From contig JANQSN010000035.1 in the NCBI GenBank assembly GCA_028284045.1, positions 1 to 39,610 of the forward strand: DNA of 39,610 nt, in the 5' to 3' direction. Positions 16,833 through 26,294 of this stretch are shown one piece after another. A program made the translations under genes and the position numbers. Under the pieces are notes generated by a model. That model did no database searches and was not told the DNA's origin. It worked only from the letters and a program-made list of their open reading frames with translations. Origin of the DNA: Alphaproteobacteria bacterium. GTDB lineage: Bacteria; Pseudomonadota; Alphaproteobacteria; DSM-16000; Inquilinaceae. Position 1 is the stretch's first letter, and each line of letters begins with the position of its first letter.

Positions 16833-18206
16833 CTACTCCGCCCCGGCGTAGATCTCCGCGTCCTGGAGATAGCCGGCCCAGGCGAACCAATAGGCGACAT
16901 GGCCGGCCTGGCGCGGCAGCGTGCGGCCGTCGTCGGCCACCAGCGCCTCTTCCGTCACGGTCCAGGCCGCACCGTCGCCCTGCAACGCATCGAGGCCGTC
17001 GCCTGACCGCTCGAACGCGATGCCCTCGCGTCCATAGGCGCGCACGGTGCGGGTCGCCGCGTCGCCGATCAGCACGATGTCGGTCAGACCGACCCGATCG
17101 TTGATCACCGCGCCACCCTCGAACGCGTCGAGCGGCCAGGCCTTCGCCCCGCCGGGTGCGCGGATGCCGAAGACGAACGACTTGGCGGCCAGCGTGTCGT
17201 CGTGCAGCAACGCCGGGAACATCAGATCGTCGCTGGCGAAATAGGCACCATAGGCCGCACCCGGGCGGTAGTCGCGTCGGTGGCCGGTCTCCAGCGACAA
17301 GACGCGGGTGTCCGGATGCAGGTCCCGCCAGCGCGCCCAACTGGTGATGGCGACCGGTCGGATCGCCAGCTCGATGCCTGACCCGGTCAGCGGCCCGACC
17401 ACCGGCCGGCCGGTGAACTGGTTCCACAGGCTGCGGGTTGCGGTGTCGTACATCAGCTTGTTGGAGCGGAAGAGGAAGCCCGAGGAGCCGAAGACGAAGG
17501 GCTCGTCACGGCCCTCAACCGTCGTATCGAACAGGATGCCGGCGCCGCACAGCGTGCAATAGGCCAGCGACACCGGCACGCCGCCGACGACGTCGTTGAA
17601 CATCTCGTGCCAATTCAGGATGCGCAGCGGATAGGCGCGCGCGTCGCCGTTGATCTCCACCCCGAAGACGAGATCGGCGTCTCTCAGATAGTCGGCCTCG
17701 GCGCCCGCGACGAAGTCGGGGTTGGTCAGCGCCGGAATGCCGTCGACGCGCACACCACCCCAGACGATCTCCTCCAGCCGGATCTCATGCGCCACGCCGG
17801 GCGGCAGAAAATCGGCAAAGCGTGGATCGATACGGGCATAGAGCTGGCGCTGGAAGTCGCCATAGGAGGGATGCGGCGCGGTCTCGGCCGACTGCTCCTG
17901 CCACAGCATCCACTCAAACCAGTCGGTCGGGCCGTCGACGCCGGTCATCGTACCGAGTGCGTCCATCACCTCCCGCTGCGGCACGGTGGAGAAGCGGCCG
18001 CCGGTGATGACGGTGTGGGCGAAGCGCGGATCGCCGGCTTCCACCAGGGCCGCCAGGGCGTCGCGGGCCTCGCCGCGCGAGCCGAGGACGAAGGTCACGC
18101 TGTGCGCCACCGCCTCCTCCTCGGTCAGGGCGGCGGCAACCGGTGGGAGCGCCACAGCGGCGGCAACCGCGAAAACGGCGATACGGGCAAGGCGTCGGAG
18201 CGGCAT
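16833..18206 (-). CDS. DUF3179 domain-containing secreted protein
   Basis: This 457-residue protein has a signal peptide (MPLRRLARIAVFAVAAAVAL... to about residue 25) and a DUF3179 body. Diagnostic stretches are VFGVEINGDARAYPLRILNWHEMFND, the paired-cysteine SLAYCTLCGAG, TRSLWNQFTGRPVVGPLTG and the region around WARWRDLHPDTRVLS. The function of the family is unknown; the CTLC pair could bind a metal or form a disulfide, which is speculation. It converges on pbpC with only 10 nt between the stops. It is divergent from the 115-residue gene to its right, across a 229-nt intergenic region. Confidence 0.9.
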   Translation of the reverse strand: MPLRRLARIAVFAVAAAVALPPVAAALTEEEAVAHSVTFVLGSRGEARDALAALVEAGDPRFAHTVITGGRFSTVPQREVMDALGTMTGVDGPTDWFEWMLWQEQSAETAPHPSYGDFQRQLYARIDPRFADFLPPGVAHEIRLEEIVWGGVRVDGIPALTNPDFVAGAEADYLRDADLVFGVEINGDARAYPLRILNWHEMFNDVVGGVPVSLAYCTLCGAGILFDTTVEGRDEPFVFGSSGFLFRSNKLMYDTATRSLWNQFTGRPVVGPLTGSGIELAIRPVAITSWARWRDLHPDTRVLSLETGHRRDYRPGAAYGAYFASDDLMFPALLHDDTLAAKSFVFGIRAPGGAKAWPLDAFEGGAVINDRVGLTDIVLIGDAATRTVRAYGREGIAFERSGDGLDALQGDGAAWTVTEEALVADDGRTLPRQAGHVAYWFAWAGYLQDAEIYAGAE

Positions 18207-18344
18207 CGGCAGGGCCCTTTCGACCAGGCGGGGCGATCAGGGCGAAGATGCGATGCGCCGGACCGGCCCGCCAGGACCCCTCACGCGATCGTTGCAAAGC
18301 GTGATGGCTGCCACCGGCATCGGGGGAAACCGCGCGCCCCGAAT

Positions 18345-18393
18345 GCGGTTTGTTAACCGGGACTTCGTAGGCTCGAACCCGCTCCCCGCCACC
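18345..18393 (+). other. tRNA-3'-half-like fragment, probably not functional
   Basis: This stretch resembles the anticodon-to-acceptor half of alphaproteobacterial tRNA-Asn: TGTTAACCG, then TCGTAGG-CTCGAAC-CC, then a C-rich 3' end reading CCCCGCCACC. The T-loop-like CTCGAAC is convincing, but the T stem pairs poorly, the region around GTT folds better as a 5-bp palindrome with a 4-nt loop, and no D-arm or matching 5' acceptor strand lies upstream. It may be a decayed tRNA or integration remnant, or chance. Confidence 0.2.
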
Positions 18394-18435
18394 GGTGCAA
18401 GGGCGCCGGCCCGACGAAGCCTGAGGACGAGGCCG

Positions 18436-18783
18436 ATGAGCGTTCTGGAAGTCGCGGTCTTCGCCATGGTGATGGCCAGCACGGCAGCGCCGTTCGACTG
18501 CTGGATGGAGGCGGATCAGAGCGTCGTGTGCAACAACGACCTGGTGGCGCAGGAGATCGGCCACGGCCGCATCCGCTTCTCCAACGGCGTGACGGTGCAT
18601 AAGGATGCCGGCGGCGTGCTGTGGTTCGACAACGGCATCGACACCTATATGGACTCCGCCGGCTGGATCCAGTTCTCCAACGGCCAATCCGCCCGCCGCA
18701 ACCCGACGGGCGGCATCATCTTCGGCAACGGCTTGGTCTGTCGGCCGCAGGGCAGCTACGTCGTCAACTGCACGGAAGAATGA
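18436..18783 (+). CDS. Small secreted repeat protein, 115 aa, function unknown
   Basis: The product begins MSVLEVAVFAMVMASTAAPF, a short signal-peptide-like segment, and continues as a small beta-rich protein. The mature part holds four cysteines (DCW, VVCNN, LVCRP, VNCTEE), which would suit two disulfides. Between them is a run of imperfect repeats of about 16-17 residues, each with an F-x-N-G core: IRFSNG, LWFDNG, IQFSNG and IIFGNG, mostly spaced by a GG or SAG turn. I do not recognise the family. The ATG at 18436 has a purine-rich stretch (tgaggacgagg) just upstream. It is divergent from the DUF3179 gene and lies 43 nt before the next gene on the same strand. Confidence 0.75.
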   Translation: MSVLEVAVFAMVMASTAAPFDCWMEADQSVVCNNDLVAQEIGHGRIRFSNGVTVHKDAGGVLWFDNGIDTYMDSAGWIQFSNGQSARRNPTGGIIFGNGLVCRPQGSYVVNCTEE

Positions 18784-18826
18784 GGCGCGCCGCCTCGGAT
18801 GGCCGCCGATCGGGGCGACGCAAACC

Positions 18827-19408
18827 GTGACCGGACAGATCCTCGACGCGCTGTTTCTGCCGCTGGCGCTGGCCGGCATTACGCTGGTGCTGCTGTTGGC
18901 GCTGTCGCTGCGCAACACGGCCCAGCTCGCCATCCTCAACCGGCGCCAACGCTTGCTGTTCGACCTGATCGAGGCGGGCGGGGTGGGCGCCGCCGCACCG
19001 GCCGCCGAACCGGCGGCGGCCGAGCCGTCGCCGATCCCCGCAGCGCCACCGGCGGCGGCCCGCCCGGACGAGACCCCACCGCCGGTCGCCGAGCCCGCAG
19101 CACCCCGGCGCGTCCGGCCGTCCCGGCGCGGCGGCCGGGTCAGCACGCCGCCGGTGCTGGCAGCACCCGCCACCGCCGATGAGGCGATGCCGGCAGGTGA
19201 CGTCGTGCCGGTGGGCCCGCGCCCGATCGAACCCATCACCGTGCGGACCGACAGCGATCTCGGGGTTGTCTACAGCTTCCGGGGCAAGGACTATCTGTCG
19301 CGCGTCGCCGCCGACCAGGCCCGCTGGCGCGCCCTCAACCAGTCCGACGGGATCGCCCATGCCCGCGCCAGCGCCATCCACGGCCCCGCCCATCGCGCAG
19401 ACGACTAG
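18827..19408 (+). CDS. Membrane-anchored Pro/Ala-rich hypothetical protein, 193 aa
   Basis: A GTG at 18827 is the likely start (protein VTGQILDALFLP, first residue Met), since no better in-frame start precedes the membrane helix. The protein has one N-terminal membrane helix (about residues 8-28), a short helical segment (LAILNRRQRLLFDLIEAGG), a long proline/alanine-rich spacer (about 50-125) and a compact C-terminal segment (ITVRTDSDLGVVYSFRGKDY, then a helix with ADQARWRALNQ). This looks like a short globular or peptide-binding head on an extended stalk. I recognise no family. Its 3' end overlaps the capA-like gene by 50 nt, so the two are probably co-transcribed. Confidence 0.65.
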   Translation: MTGQILDALFLPLALAGITLVLLLALSLRNTAQLAILNRRQRLLFDLIEAGGVGAAAPAAEPAAAEPSPIPAAPPAAARPDETPPPVAEPAAPRRVRPSRRGGRVSTPPVLAAPATADEAMPAGDVVPVGPRPIEPITVRTDSDLGVVYSFRGKDYLSRVAADQARWRALNQSDGIAHARASAIHGPAHRADD

Positions 19409-20738
19409 CGCCCTCCGTCTCACAGCGCTGCTGATCGCCACCCTCCTCGGCCTCGCCCCCCCAACGGCGGCCGCGTTCCAGATGACCATCCGCGACGTGC
19501 CGCCGGCCGACGGGCGGCCCTATTGCCGCGACGGCGCGGCCGGCGCACCGGCCACCTTGCGCTTCACCACGCCGATCGATCCGGCCAGCGAGATCACCAT
19601 CGCCGCGGTCGGCGACGTGCTGCTGCATTCTCCGCTGCAGCGCCAGGGTTTTGCTCACGAAGACGGCTTCGCCAGCCTATGGGCGCCGGTCGCCGATCTG
19701 TTGAGCGCCGCGGACATCGCCTATGCCAATCTGGAAGGCCCGCTGGCGGAGAACCTGCTGTCCAACGGCAGCGCTGTGGCCGGGCCGGTGGAGGACTATG
19801 ACGGCCGCGTCTACACCGGCTATCCGATGTTCAACTACCCGCCGCGCGTGGCACCGGCGTTGCGGGCCGCCGGCATCGATGTCGTGTCGACGGCCAACAA
19901 CCACTCGCTGGACCGCTGGGCCGACGGGGCCGACTTGACCCTCGCAGCACTGGCGGCTGCCGACCTGCCCTATACCGGCACGCGGCCGGCCGACGACGCC
20001 GATCATCCCTGGCACACGGTGACCGAGACCGACGGCCGCCGTATCGCCTGGCTGGCCTGCACCTACGGCACCAACGGCCTGCCGGACCGCGCGGCCCAAG
20101 TGCTGCACTGCTTCGACGAGGGACGCGCGACCGTGCTGGCGGAGATCGACCGCTTGGCCGCCGATCCCGCCATCGATGCCGTGATCCTGACGCCGCATTG
20201 GGGGTGGGAGTACCGTCATGACCCCAACGACCGCCAGCAGGCGCTGGCCCGCGACGCCATCGAGGCCGGCGCGCTGGCCGTCATCGGCGCGCACCCGCAT
20301 GTCGTCCAGCCGTGGGAGCGGGTGGTGACACGGCAGGGCCGCGAAGGCTTCGTGCTCTACTCCCTGGGTAACTTCGTCAGCAACCAGCGCGACCTAGCCA
20401 AGCGCTCGACCCTGATGCTGGTGCTCGGCCTTGCCGAGGACCCGACCGGCGCCCTCGCCGTCGCCGGCGCGGCCTGGGTCCCGCTACACGTCGATTTCCG
20501 CGTCGGTTCCCCCGACATCCGCGTCGAGGCCATCGAACGCAGCGCCGGCCGCGGCCTCGACGCCCACGCCCATCTCACCGGCCTACTGCCGGTGGCCAAC
20601 ATCCATCCGCCCGTCGCCCGACTGACCAGCCTGCAATGCGCGGATCTTTCGGCGGACGGGCCGTTGGCGCGGCTGCATCACGGGATGGTCGAGGTGCCGA
20701 GGCCGCCAGAACGGCCCGCGGTGGGGCCGGGGGCGTGA
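19359..20738 (+). CDS. CapA family protein (poly-gamma-glutamate synthesis-type metallophosphatase fold)
   Basis: This 459-residue protein has an N-terminal signal or anchor segment (about residues 17-38). The CapA domain follows with its usual motifs in order: AAVGDVLLH, YANLEGPLAEN, STANNHSLDRWADG, LTPHWGWEY and GAHPHVVQPWE, then LYSLGNFVSNQ. CapA-like proteins are calcineurin-like hydrolases linked to capsule or poly-gamma-glutamate biology, but no capB/capC partner is visible, so its substrate is unknown. The ATG at 19359 lies inside the preceding frame (50-nt overlap) and gives a normal exported N-terminus. It is the last high-GC gene before the AT-richer island. Confidence 0.9.
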   Translation: MPAPAPSTAPPIAQTTSALRLTALLIATLLGLAPPTAAAFQMTIRDVPPADGRPYCRDGAAGAPATLRFTTPIDPASEITIAAVGDVLLHSPLQRQGFAHEDGFASLWAPVADLLSAADIAYANLEGPLAENLLSNGSAVAGPVEDYDGRVYTGYPMFNYPPRVAPALRAAGIDVVSTANNHSLDRWADGADLTLAALAAADLPYTGTRPADDADHPWHTVTETDGRRIAWLACTYGTNGLPDRAAQVLHCFDEGRATVLAEIDRLAADPAIDAVILTPHWGWEYRHDPNDRQQALARDAIEAGALAVIGAHPHVVQPWERVVTRQGREGFVLYSLGNFVSNQRDLAKRSTLMLVLGLAEDPTGALAVAGAAWVPLHVDFRVGSPDIRVEAIERSAGRGLDAHAHLTGLLPVANIHPPVARLTSLQCADLSADGPLARLHHGMVEVPRPPERPAVGPGA

Positions 20739-20822
20739 GGGAGCACCCGCCACCGGGGCAACGATCTGGCCACCGAGTCCTCTCGGTAGATCGAATTGGC
20801 CAACGACTCCGGCTGAGCCGCG

Positions 20823-20957
20823 CTACGCGAAGAAGACCATGCAAGCTGCGGCCAACACGGCCAACGCTGTAAAGAAGATCAGATAAGGTGAGCGCGACCA
20901 CATTAGTATCGTCAGAACGCCCAGACGCAGAACAAGTACGTCATGATCGTTTTTCAT
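20823..20957 (-). CDS. Small membrane protein, 44 aa (uncharacterised)
   Basis: This short gene starts MKNDHDVLVLRLGVLTIL, has a charged soluble N-terminus, then two hydrophobic stretches (about residues 8-19 and 25-43) separated by WSRSP, and ends in MVFFA. Depending on folding it is a one-helix or hairpin membrane protein. The start is strongly supported by a consensus AGAAGGA 8 nt upstream. It is the third of a run of minus-strand genes in the AT-richer island, 79 nt after the 177-residue gene. I recognise no family. A functional role cannot be assigned; small membrane partners of accessory modules and phage-derived proteins are both possible. Confidence 0.6.
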   Translation of the reverse strand: MKNDHDVLVLRLGVLTILMWSRSPYLIFFTALAVLAAACMVFFA

Positions 20958-20965
20958 AGTACACG

Positions 20966-20972
20966 TCCTTCT
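20966..20972 (-). promoter_or_regulatory. Strong Shine-Dalgarno for the 44-aa membrane protein
   Basis: AGAAGGA on the minus strand lies 8 nt before the ATG at 20957. The same 7-mer precedes the 73-residue gene of the island, which supports both short genes. Confidence 0.6.
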
Positions 20973-21036
20973 TCTGCATCGGTTTCCCACAGTATTCACT
21001 ACGATTTTCGCAGCACAGACTGGTCACTTGATAGCG

Positions 21037-21570
21037 TCACGCCGGCATCGGTCGCACAGGCGGATCGAGCCGCGGGATCGTCGAGACGGCATCGCTCGCC
21101 CACGCTCGCAGACGCGCCCCGAGGGGTGCGGAAAAGATATCTGCATCTTCCTCCCGAGCTTCCTCGCGAGAGAAGATAATCGAAAAGATACATTGCGATC
21201 CGAGTTCATCACCGGATTTCCTTGCCAAATCCATGTAGCGTTCCTCTCTGTACAGCTCACACATACTGCGAATGATCGGCAACAATCTCTCGGCGGATTT
21301 ACAGAAAGATTCTGGCAAATTAATGTTCTCTCTTGAATCCACAATGACTTCTCGATTATAGACGCGTGCAGCGCTCGTCACAAGGCAGGTTGCCAAGTAT
21401 AAAAGACTTGGCACTGACTCAGCTTCCCGACAAGCATCGATGATCATATCAATGATCTTGTTAGGAAGTGGCATCTTCGTTGGACAGTTTATATTGCTGC
21501 CGAATCTCTCCACAGCAATCTTCCGAGATTCAATATAGAGAGGCATCTCGTCTTCTATGTGTATGCACAT
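21037..21570 (-). CDS. Hypothetical protein of the accessory island, 177 aa
   Basis: The product begins MCIHIEDEMPLYIESRK and is predicted mostly alpha-helical and soluble. It contains six cysteines, helices such as NKIIDMIIDACREAESVPSL and KSAERLLPIIRSMCELYREE, and a charged C-terminal part (FSREEAREEDAD). I recognise no domain. The start at 21570 is fixed by AGGAG 7 nt upstream; the frame is open further upstream but there overlaps the 73-residue gene antagonistically. Only 25 nt separate it from that gene's stop, so they form a likely operon. Composition is visibly AT-richer than the flanks, except for the last 25 codons. Confidence 0.65.
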   Translation of the reverse strand: MCIHIEDEMPLYIESRKIAVERFGSNINCPTKMPLPNKIIDMIIDACREAESVPSLLYLATCLVTSAARVYNREVIVDSRENINLPESFCKSAERLLPIIRSMCELYREERYMDLARKSGDELGSQCIFSIIFSREEAREEDADIFSAPLGARLRAWASDAVSTIPRLDPPVRPMPA

Positions 21571-21577
21571 GATCAAT

Positions 21578-21582
21578 CTCCT
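21578..21582 (-). promoter_or_regulatory. Shine-Dalgarno deciding the start of the 177-aa gene
   Basis: AGGAG on the minus strand with a 7-nt spacer before the ATG at 21570. This chooses 21570 over the open-frame extension upstream. Confidence 0.6.
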
Positions 21583-21595
21583 GGATTGGATTCCG

Positions 21596-21817
21596 CTAGA
21601 CCGGACATTCAACGGGGCGAGGCCACCAAGTTTCCGGCCAGACGATGACGACAATGATGACGAGACGGCATACGGCGAGTCGCAGTCGCCGATACCAGGG
21701 AAGGAGTTTGCGTACCCGATCCGAAATCCACTCCTGGACGGGCGGAACGGGGAACTCGTCGCCACCGACGATCTTGTAGGCGTCGTTCATCGTACAAACC
21801 GCAGCCATTCCAGGCAT
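21596..21817 (-). CDS. Small single-helix membrane protein, 73 aa (uncharacterised)
   Basis: The product begins MPGMAAVCTMNDAYKIVGG. It has an acidic/proline segment (GDEFPVPPVQEW), a basic amphipathic stretch (ISDRVRKLLPWYRRLR) and one hydrophobic helix (LAVCRLVIIVVIVW, about residues 46-60), then a Trp/Pro-rich tail. The basic-then-hydrophobic order suggests a type II membrane protein or a membrane-active peptide. The ATG at 21817 is supported by AGAAGGA 10 nt upstream; an internal ATG at 21790 would give 64 residues. It is first of the minus-strand trio. An overlapping minus-strand frame (22076-21609) covers part of it but has no ribosome binding site. Confidence 0.55.
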   Translation of the reverse strand: MPGMAAVCTMNDAYKIVGGDEFPVPPVQEWISDRVRKLLPWYRRLRLAVCRLVIIVVIVWPETWWPRPVECPV

Positions 21818-21827
21818 CTCTCAGGCA

Positions 21828-21834
21828 TCCTTCT
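21828..21834 (-). promoter_or_regulatory. Shine-Dalgarno for the 73-aa membrane protein
   Basis: AGAAGGA on the minus strand, 10 nt before the ATG at 21817; identical to the site of the 44-residue gene. Confidence 0.5.
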
Positions 21835-22092
21835 TCTACAGGTGGGAGAAGCTTCCTGATCAACTGCCACCAGTCTACGGTCGCGGTGTGAAAAAACGAT
21901 AAATCGAACATACCATCGACACCACACAGCTTTTTGAGTGAGATCAATATGTTACGGAGTAAGGACGGTTCGGGCTTGGTATGCAAGCTTACGCAAGTCG
22001 CCCTCTCACTGTAGCGAATGACGATTGTTATCGGGCGGCGATCCAGGTCGCCTCGACGCCGTGTGAAGAATGGCAACCGAAATGTGAGAGCA

Positions 22093-22111
22093 ACGGCCGG
22101 AAGCCGGCCGT
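22093..22111. repeat. GC-rich inverted repeat between divergent island genes
   Basis: ACGGCCGG-AAG-CCGGCCGT is a perfect 8-bp inverted repeat with a 3-nt centre, about 100 nt upstream of the ribbon-helix-helix-like gene. It is much more GC-rich than its surroundings. It could be an operator for that DNA-binding protein or a hairpin; no T-run follows on either strand, so it is a poor intrinsic terminator. Confidence 0.4.
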
Positions 22112-22207
22112 CGTAAAGGATTTGTTAACACTGGTGTGGAAATGTTACGCGCGCGTCAGCGATGCAGGCGCTCCATATTCAGATCGCGACGGGAAAGCGG
22201 AAGATCA

Positions 22208-22441
22208 ATGACCAAAGCAAGCCGGCAAACCGGATTGACTAGAAAAATCACATTCTCGCTTCCAGCCAAGGCGGCTGCGCGACTAGATGATCTTCAAGAA
22301 ACAATCGAAGCGCCAACAGCCTCAGAAGTACTGCGGCATGCGCTGAGATGCTATGAACTGGCCATTAAAGCAAGAAGAGAAGGCGGGGATGTAATTGTCC
22401 GAGACCGTGACGGCAGAGAAACAAGCATATTCCTGCACTAA
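22208..22441 (+). CDS. Ribbon-helix-helix-like DNA-binding protein, 77 aa
   Basis: The product begins MTKASRQTGLTRKITFSLP. The pattern is that of a MetJ/Arc/CopG-type ribbon-helix-helix protein: a short strand (RKITFSLPAKAA), a first helix (ARLDDLQETIE), a turn and a second helix (SEVLRHALRCYELAIKARREG), then a C-terminal beta segment (DVIVRDRDGRETSIFL). GGAAG lies 4 nt before the ATG. No toxin gene follows, so a toxin-antitoxin assignment is not supported; it may regulate the divergent trio. The frame is open further upstream, but the ATG at 22208 gives a normal length for the fold. Confidence 0.7.
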   Translation: MTKASRQTGLTRKITFSLPAKAAARLDDLQETIEAPTASEVLRHALRCYELAIKARREGGDVIVRDRDGRETSIFLH

Positions 22442-22601
22442 TAGCATTGTGATTTTATGCAAGAATTTCTCCAAATACATCAATTTCTGAAATGCCACCC
22501 CCCCTTCTTGATAAGAGAAATGACGGGGCTGTCACCTACTCAATTTCTAAAGTTATCGATCTTAAAGGCGTCGAGCGCCGTCGGTTGAGAGAGCCAAGCC
22601 T
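22442..22601. other. Short AT-rich intergenic region closing the island
   Basis: These 160 nt lie between the ribbon-helix-helix-like gene and the convergent pgm stop. Composition changes sharply back to high GC at about 22610. On the minus strand, GGCG-CTCGA-CGCC followed by TTTAA (about 22562-22579) is a weak terminator candidate for pgm. I see no gene. Confidence 0.35.
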
Positions 22602-25164
<2,563 letters not shown>

Positions 25165-25337
25165 CGGCCCGCTGCAATACGCACCGCGCGCGCCATTGCC
25201 TTCCGCGGCGGTCCATGCTCGTATCGCGGCCGATCGTCAGCGGCCCGGCCGGTCGACCATTTTGACCGACACGCGCAAGGGGGCCTGCCGATACCCGACC
25301 AGAGCGGATCGTCGCCCTAGCGTGGACAACACCCCTC

Positions 25338-26294
25338 GTGCCTGAGCCCTCTGCCGCAGCCCCCCACACGGCCGCCCCGCCGGCGCCCGACGGCAACTCG
25401 GCCCTGCCGCTCGGCCCGCTGGCCAGCATGACCGGCTTCGCGCGGATCGACCGGCATGTCGGCGACACGGCCTGCGCCTGGGAGCTGAAGAGCGTCAACA
25501 ACCGCGGCCTGGACATCCGGTTCCGGCTGCCGTCGGGCCATGAGGCGCTGGAACCGGACGCCCGCAACCGGCTGGCGGCGCGCCTCGCGCGCGGCAACGT
25601 CACCGCACAACTGACCGTCTCGCGGGAGGGCACGGCGGCGGCCTACCGCATCAACGACGCGCTGCTGGCCCAGCTTCTCGACCTCGCCCTGGCGCTCAGC
25701 CCGCAGGGCGTCGCCCCGCCGCGGCTCGACGGTCTGCTGGCCGTGCGCGGCGTGGTGGAGCTGGTGGAACCCACCGGCGGCCCGCCTGACGAGGAGACGC
25801 TGGCGGCCCTGGGCGAGGCGCTGGGGCCGGCGGTCGACGCGCTGGTGGCGGCCCGCGCGGCGGAAGGCGCGCGGCTCGGCGCCATCGTCCACGACCAGCT
25901 CGACCACATCGCCCGCCTGACGGCCGAGGCCGGCACGCTGGCCGCCGCCCAACCGGCCGCGCTGCGCGACCGGCTGATGGAGGCGATCCGCGCCGTCGCC
26001 GACCAGGTGCCCACGCTGTCGGAAGACCGCGTGGCGCAAGAGGTGGCGCTGTTGGCCGCCAAAGCCGATGTGCGGGAAGAGCTGGACCGCCTTGGCGCGC
26101 ATATCGACCAGATCCGCGACCTGCTGCGCGGCGGCGGGCCGGTCGGCCGCCGGCTGGACTTCCTGTGCCAGGAGCTGAACCGCGAGGCCAACACGCTCTG
26201 CTCGAAATCGGCGGACACCGAGCTGACCCGCACCGGCCTAGACCTCAAGGCGGTGATCGAGCAGATGCGCGAGCAGATCCAGAACCTCGAATGA
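25338..26294 (+). CDS. YicC/YloC family endoribonuclease
   Basis: This 318-residue protein has the YicC signature start SMTGFARIDRHVGD at residues 30-43. It also has LKSVNNRGLDIRFRLP, DRVAQEVALLAAKADVREELDRL, VGRRLDFLCQELNREANTLCSKS and the C-terminal KAVIEQMREQIQNLE. Family members are RNA endonucleases involved in sRNA and mRNA turnover. The start is uncertain: the GTG at 25338 adds a 30-residue Pro/Ala-rich extension, while the ATG at 25428 gives the family-typical N-terminus MTGFAR. Neither has a strong ribosome binding site. The stop overlaps the gmk start by 4 nt (ATGA); yicC-gmk adjacency is widespread. Confidence 0.92.
   Translation: MPEPSAAAPHTAAPPAPDGNSALPLGPLASMTGFARIDRHVGDTACAWELKSVNNRGLDIRFRLPSGHEALEPDARNRLAARLARGNVTAQLTVSREGTAAAYRINDALLAQLLDLALALSPQGVAPPRLDGLLAVRGVVELVEPTGGPPDEETLAALGEALGPAVDALVAARAAEGARLGAIVHDQLDHIARLTAEAGTLAAAQPAALRDRLMEAIRAVADQVPTLSEDRVAQEVALLAAKADVREELDRLGAHIDQIRDLLRGGGPVGRRLDFLCQELNREANTLCSKSADTELTRTGLDLKAVIEQMREQIQNLE

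Larger units (their letters stand above)
21818..22207. other. AT-richer intergenic region between divergent island genes
   Basis: These 390 nt separate the leftward trio from the rightward ribbon-helix-helix-like gene, so both promoters should lie here, although I see no convincing -35/-10 pair. It holds the inverted repeat at 22093-22111. A minus-strand frame beginning at 22076 reads plausible protein sequence for about 85 codons (CVSLHTKPEPSLL, ATVDWWQLIRKLLP) but lacks a ribosome binding site and runs into the 73-residue gene out of frame. It could be a decayed gene or a chance frame. Confidence 0.4.

Noticed and set aside
21981..22211. 76-codon plus-strand frame overlapping the ribbon-helix-helix-like start by 4 nt
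   Set aside because: The ATGA overlap is suggestive, but there is no ribosome binding site and the sequence looks unstructured.
22208..22441. Toxin-antitoxin pair built on the ribbon-helix-helix-like gene
   Set aside because: No toxin-sized gene follows on the same strand; the next gene is the convergent pgm.
20739..22601. Insertion sequence as the origin of the AT-richer island
   Set aside because: No transposase motif, terminal inverted repeats or target-site duplication are visible at either edge.
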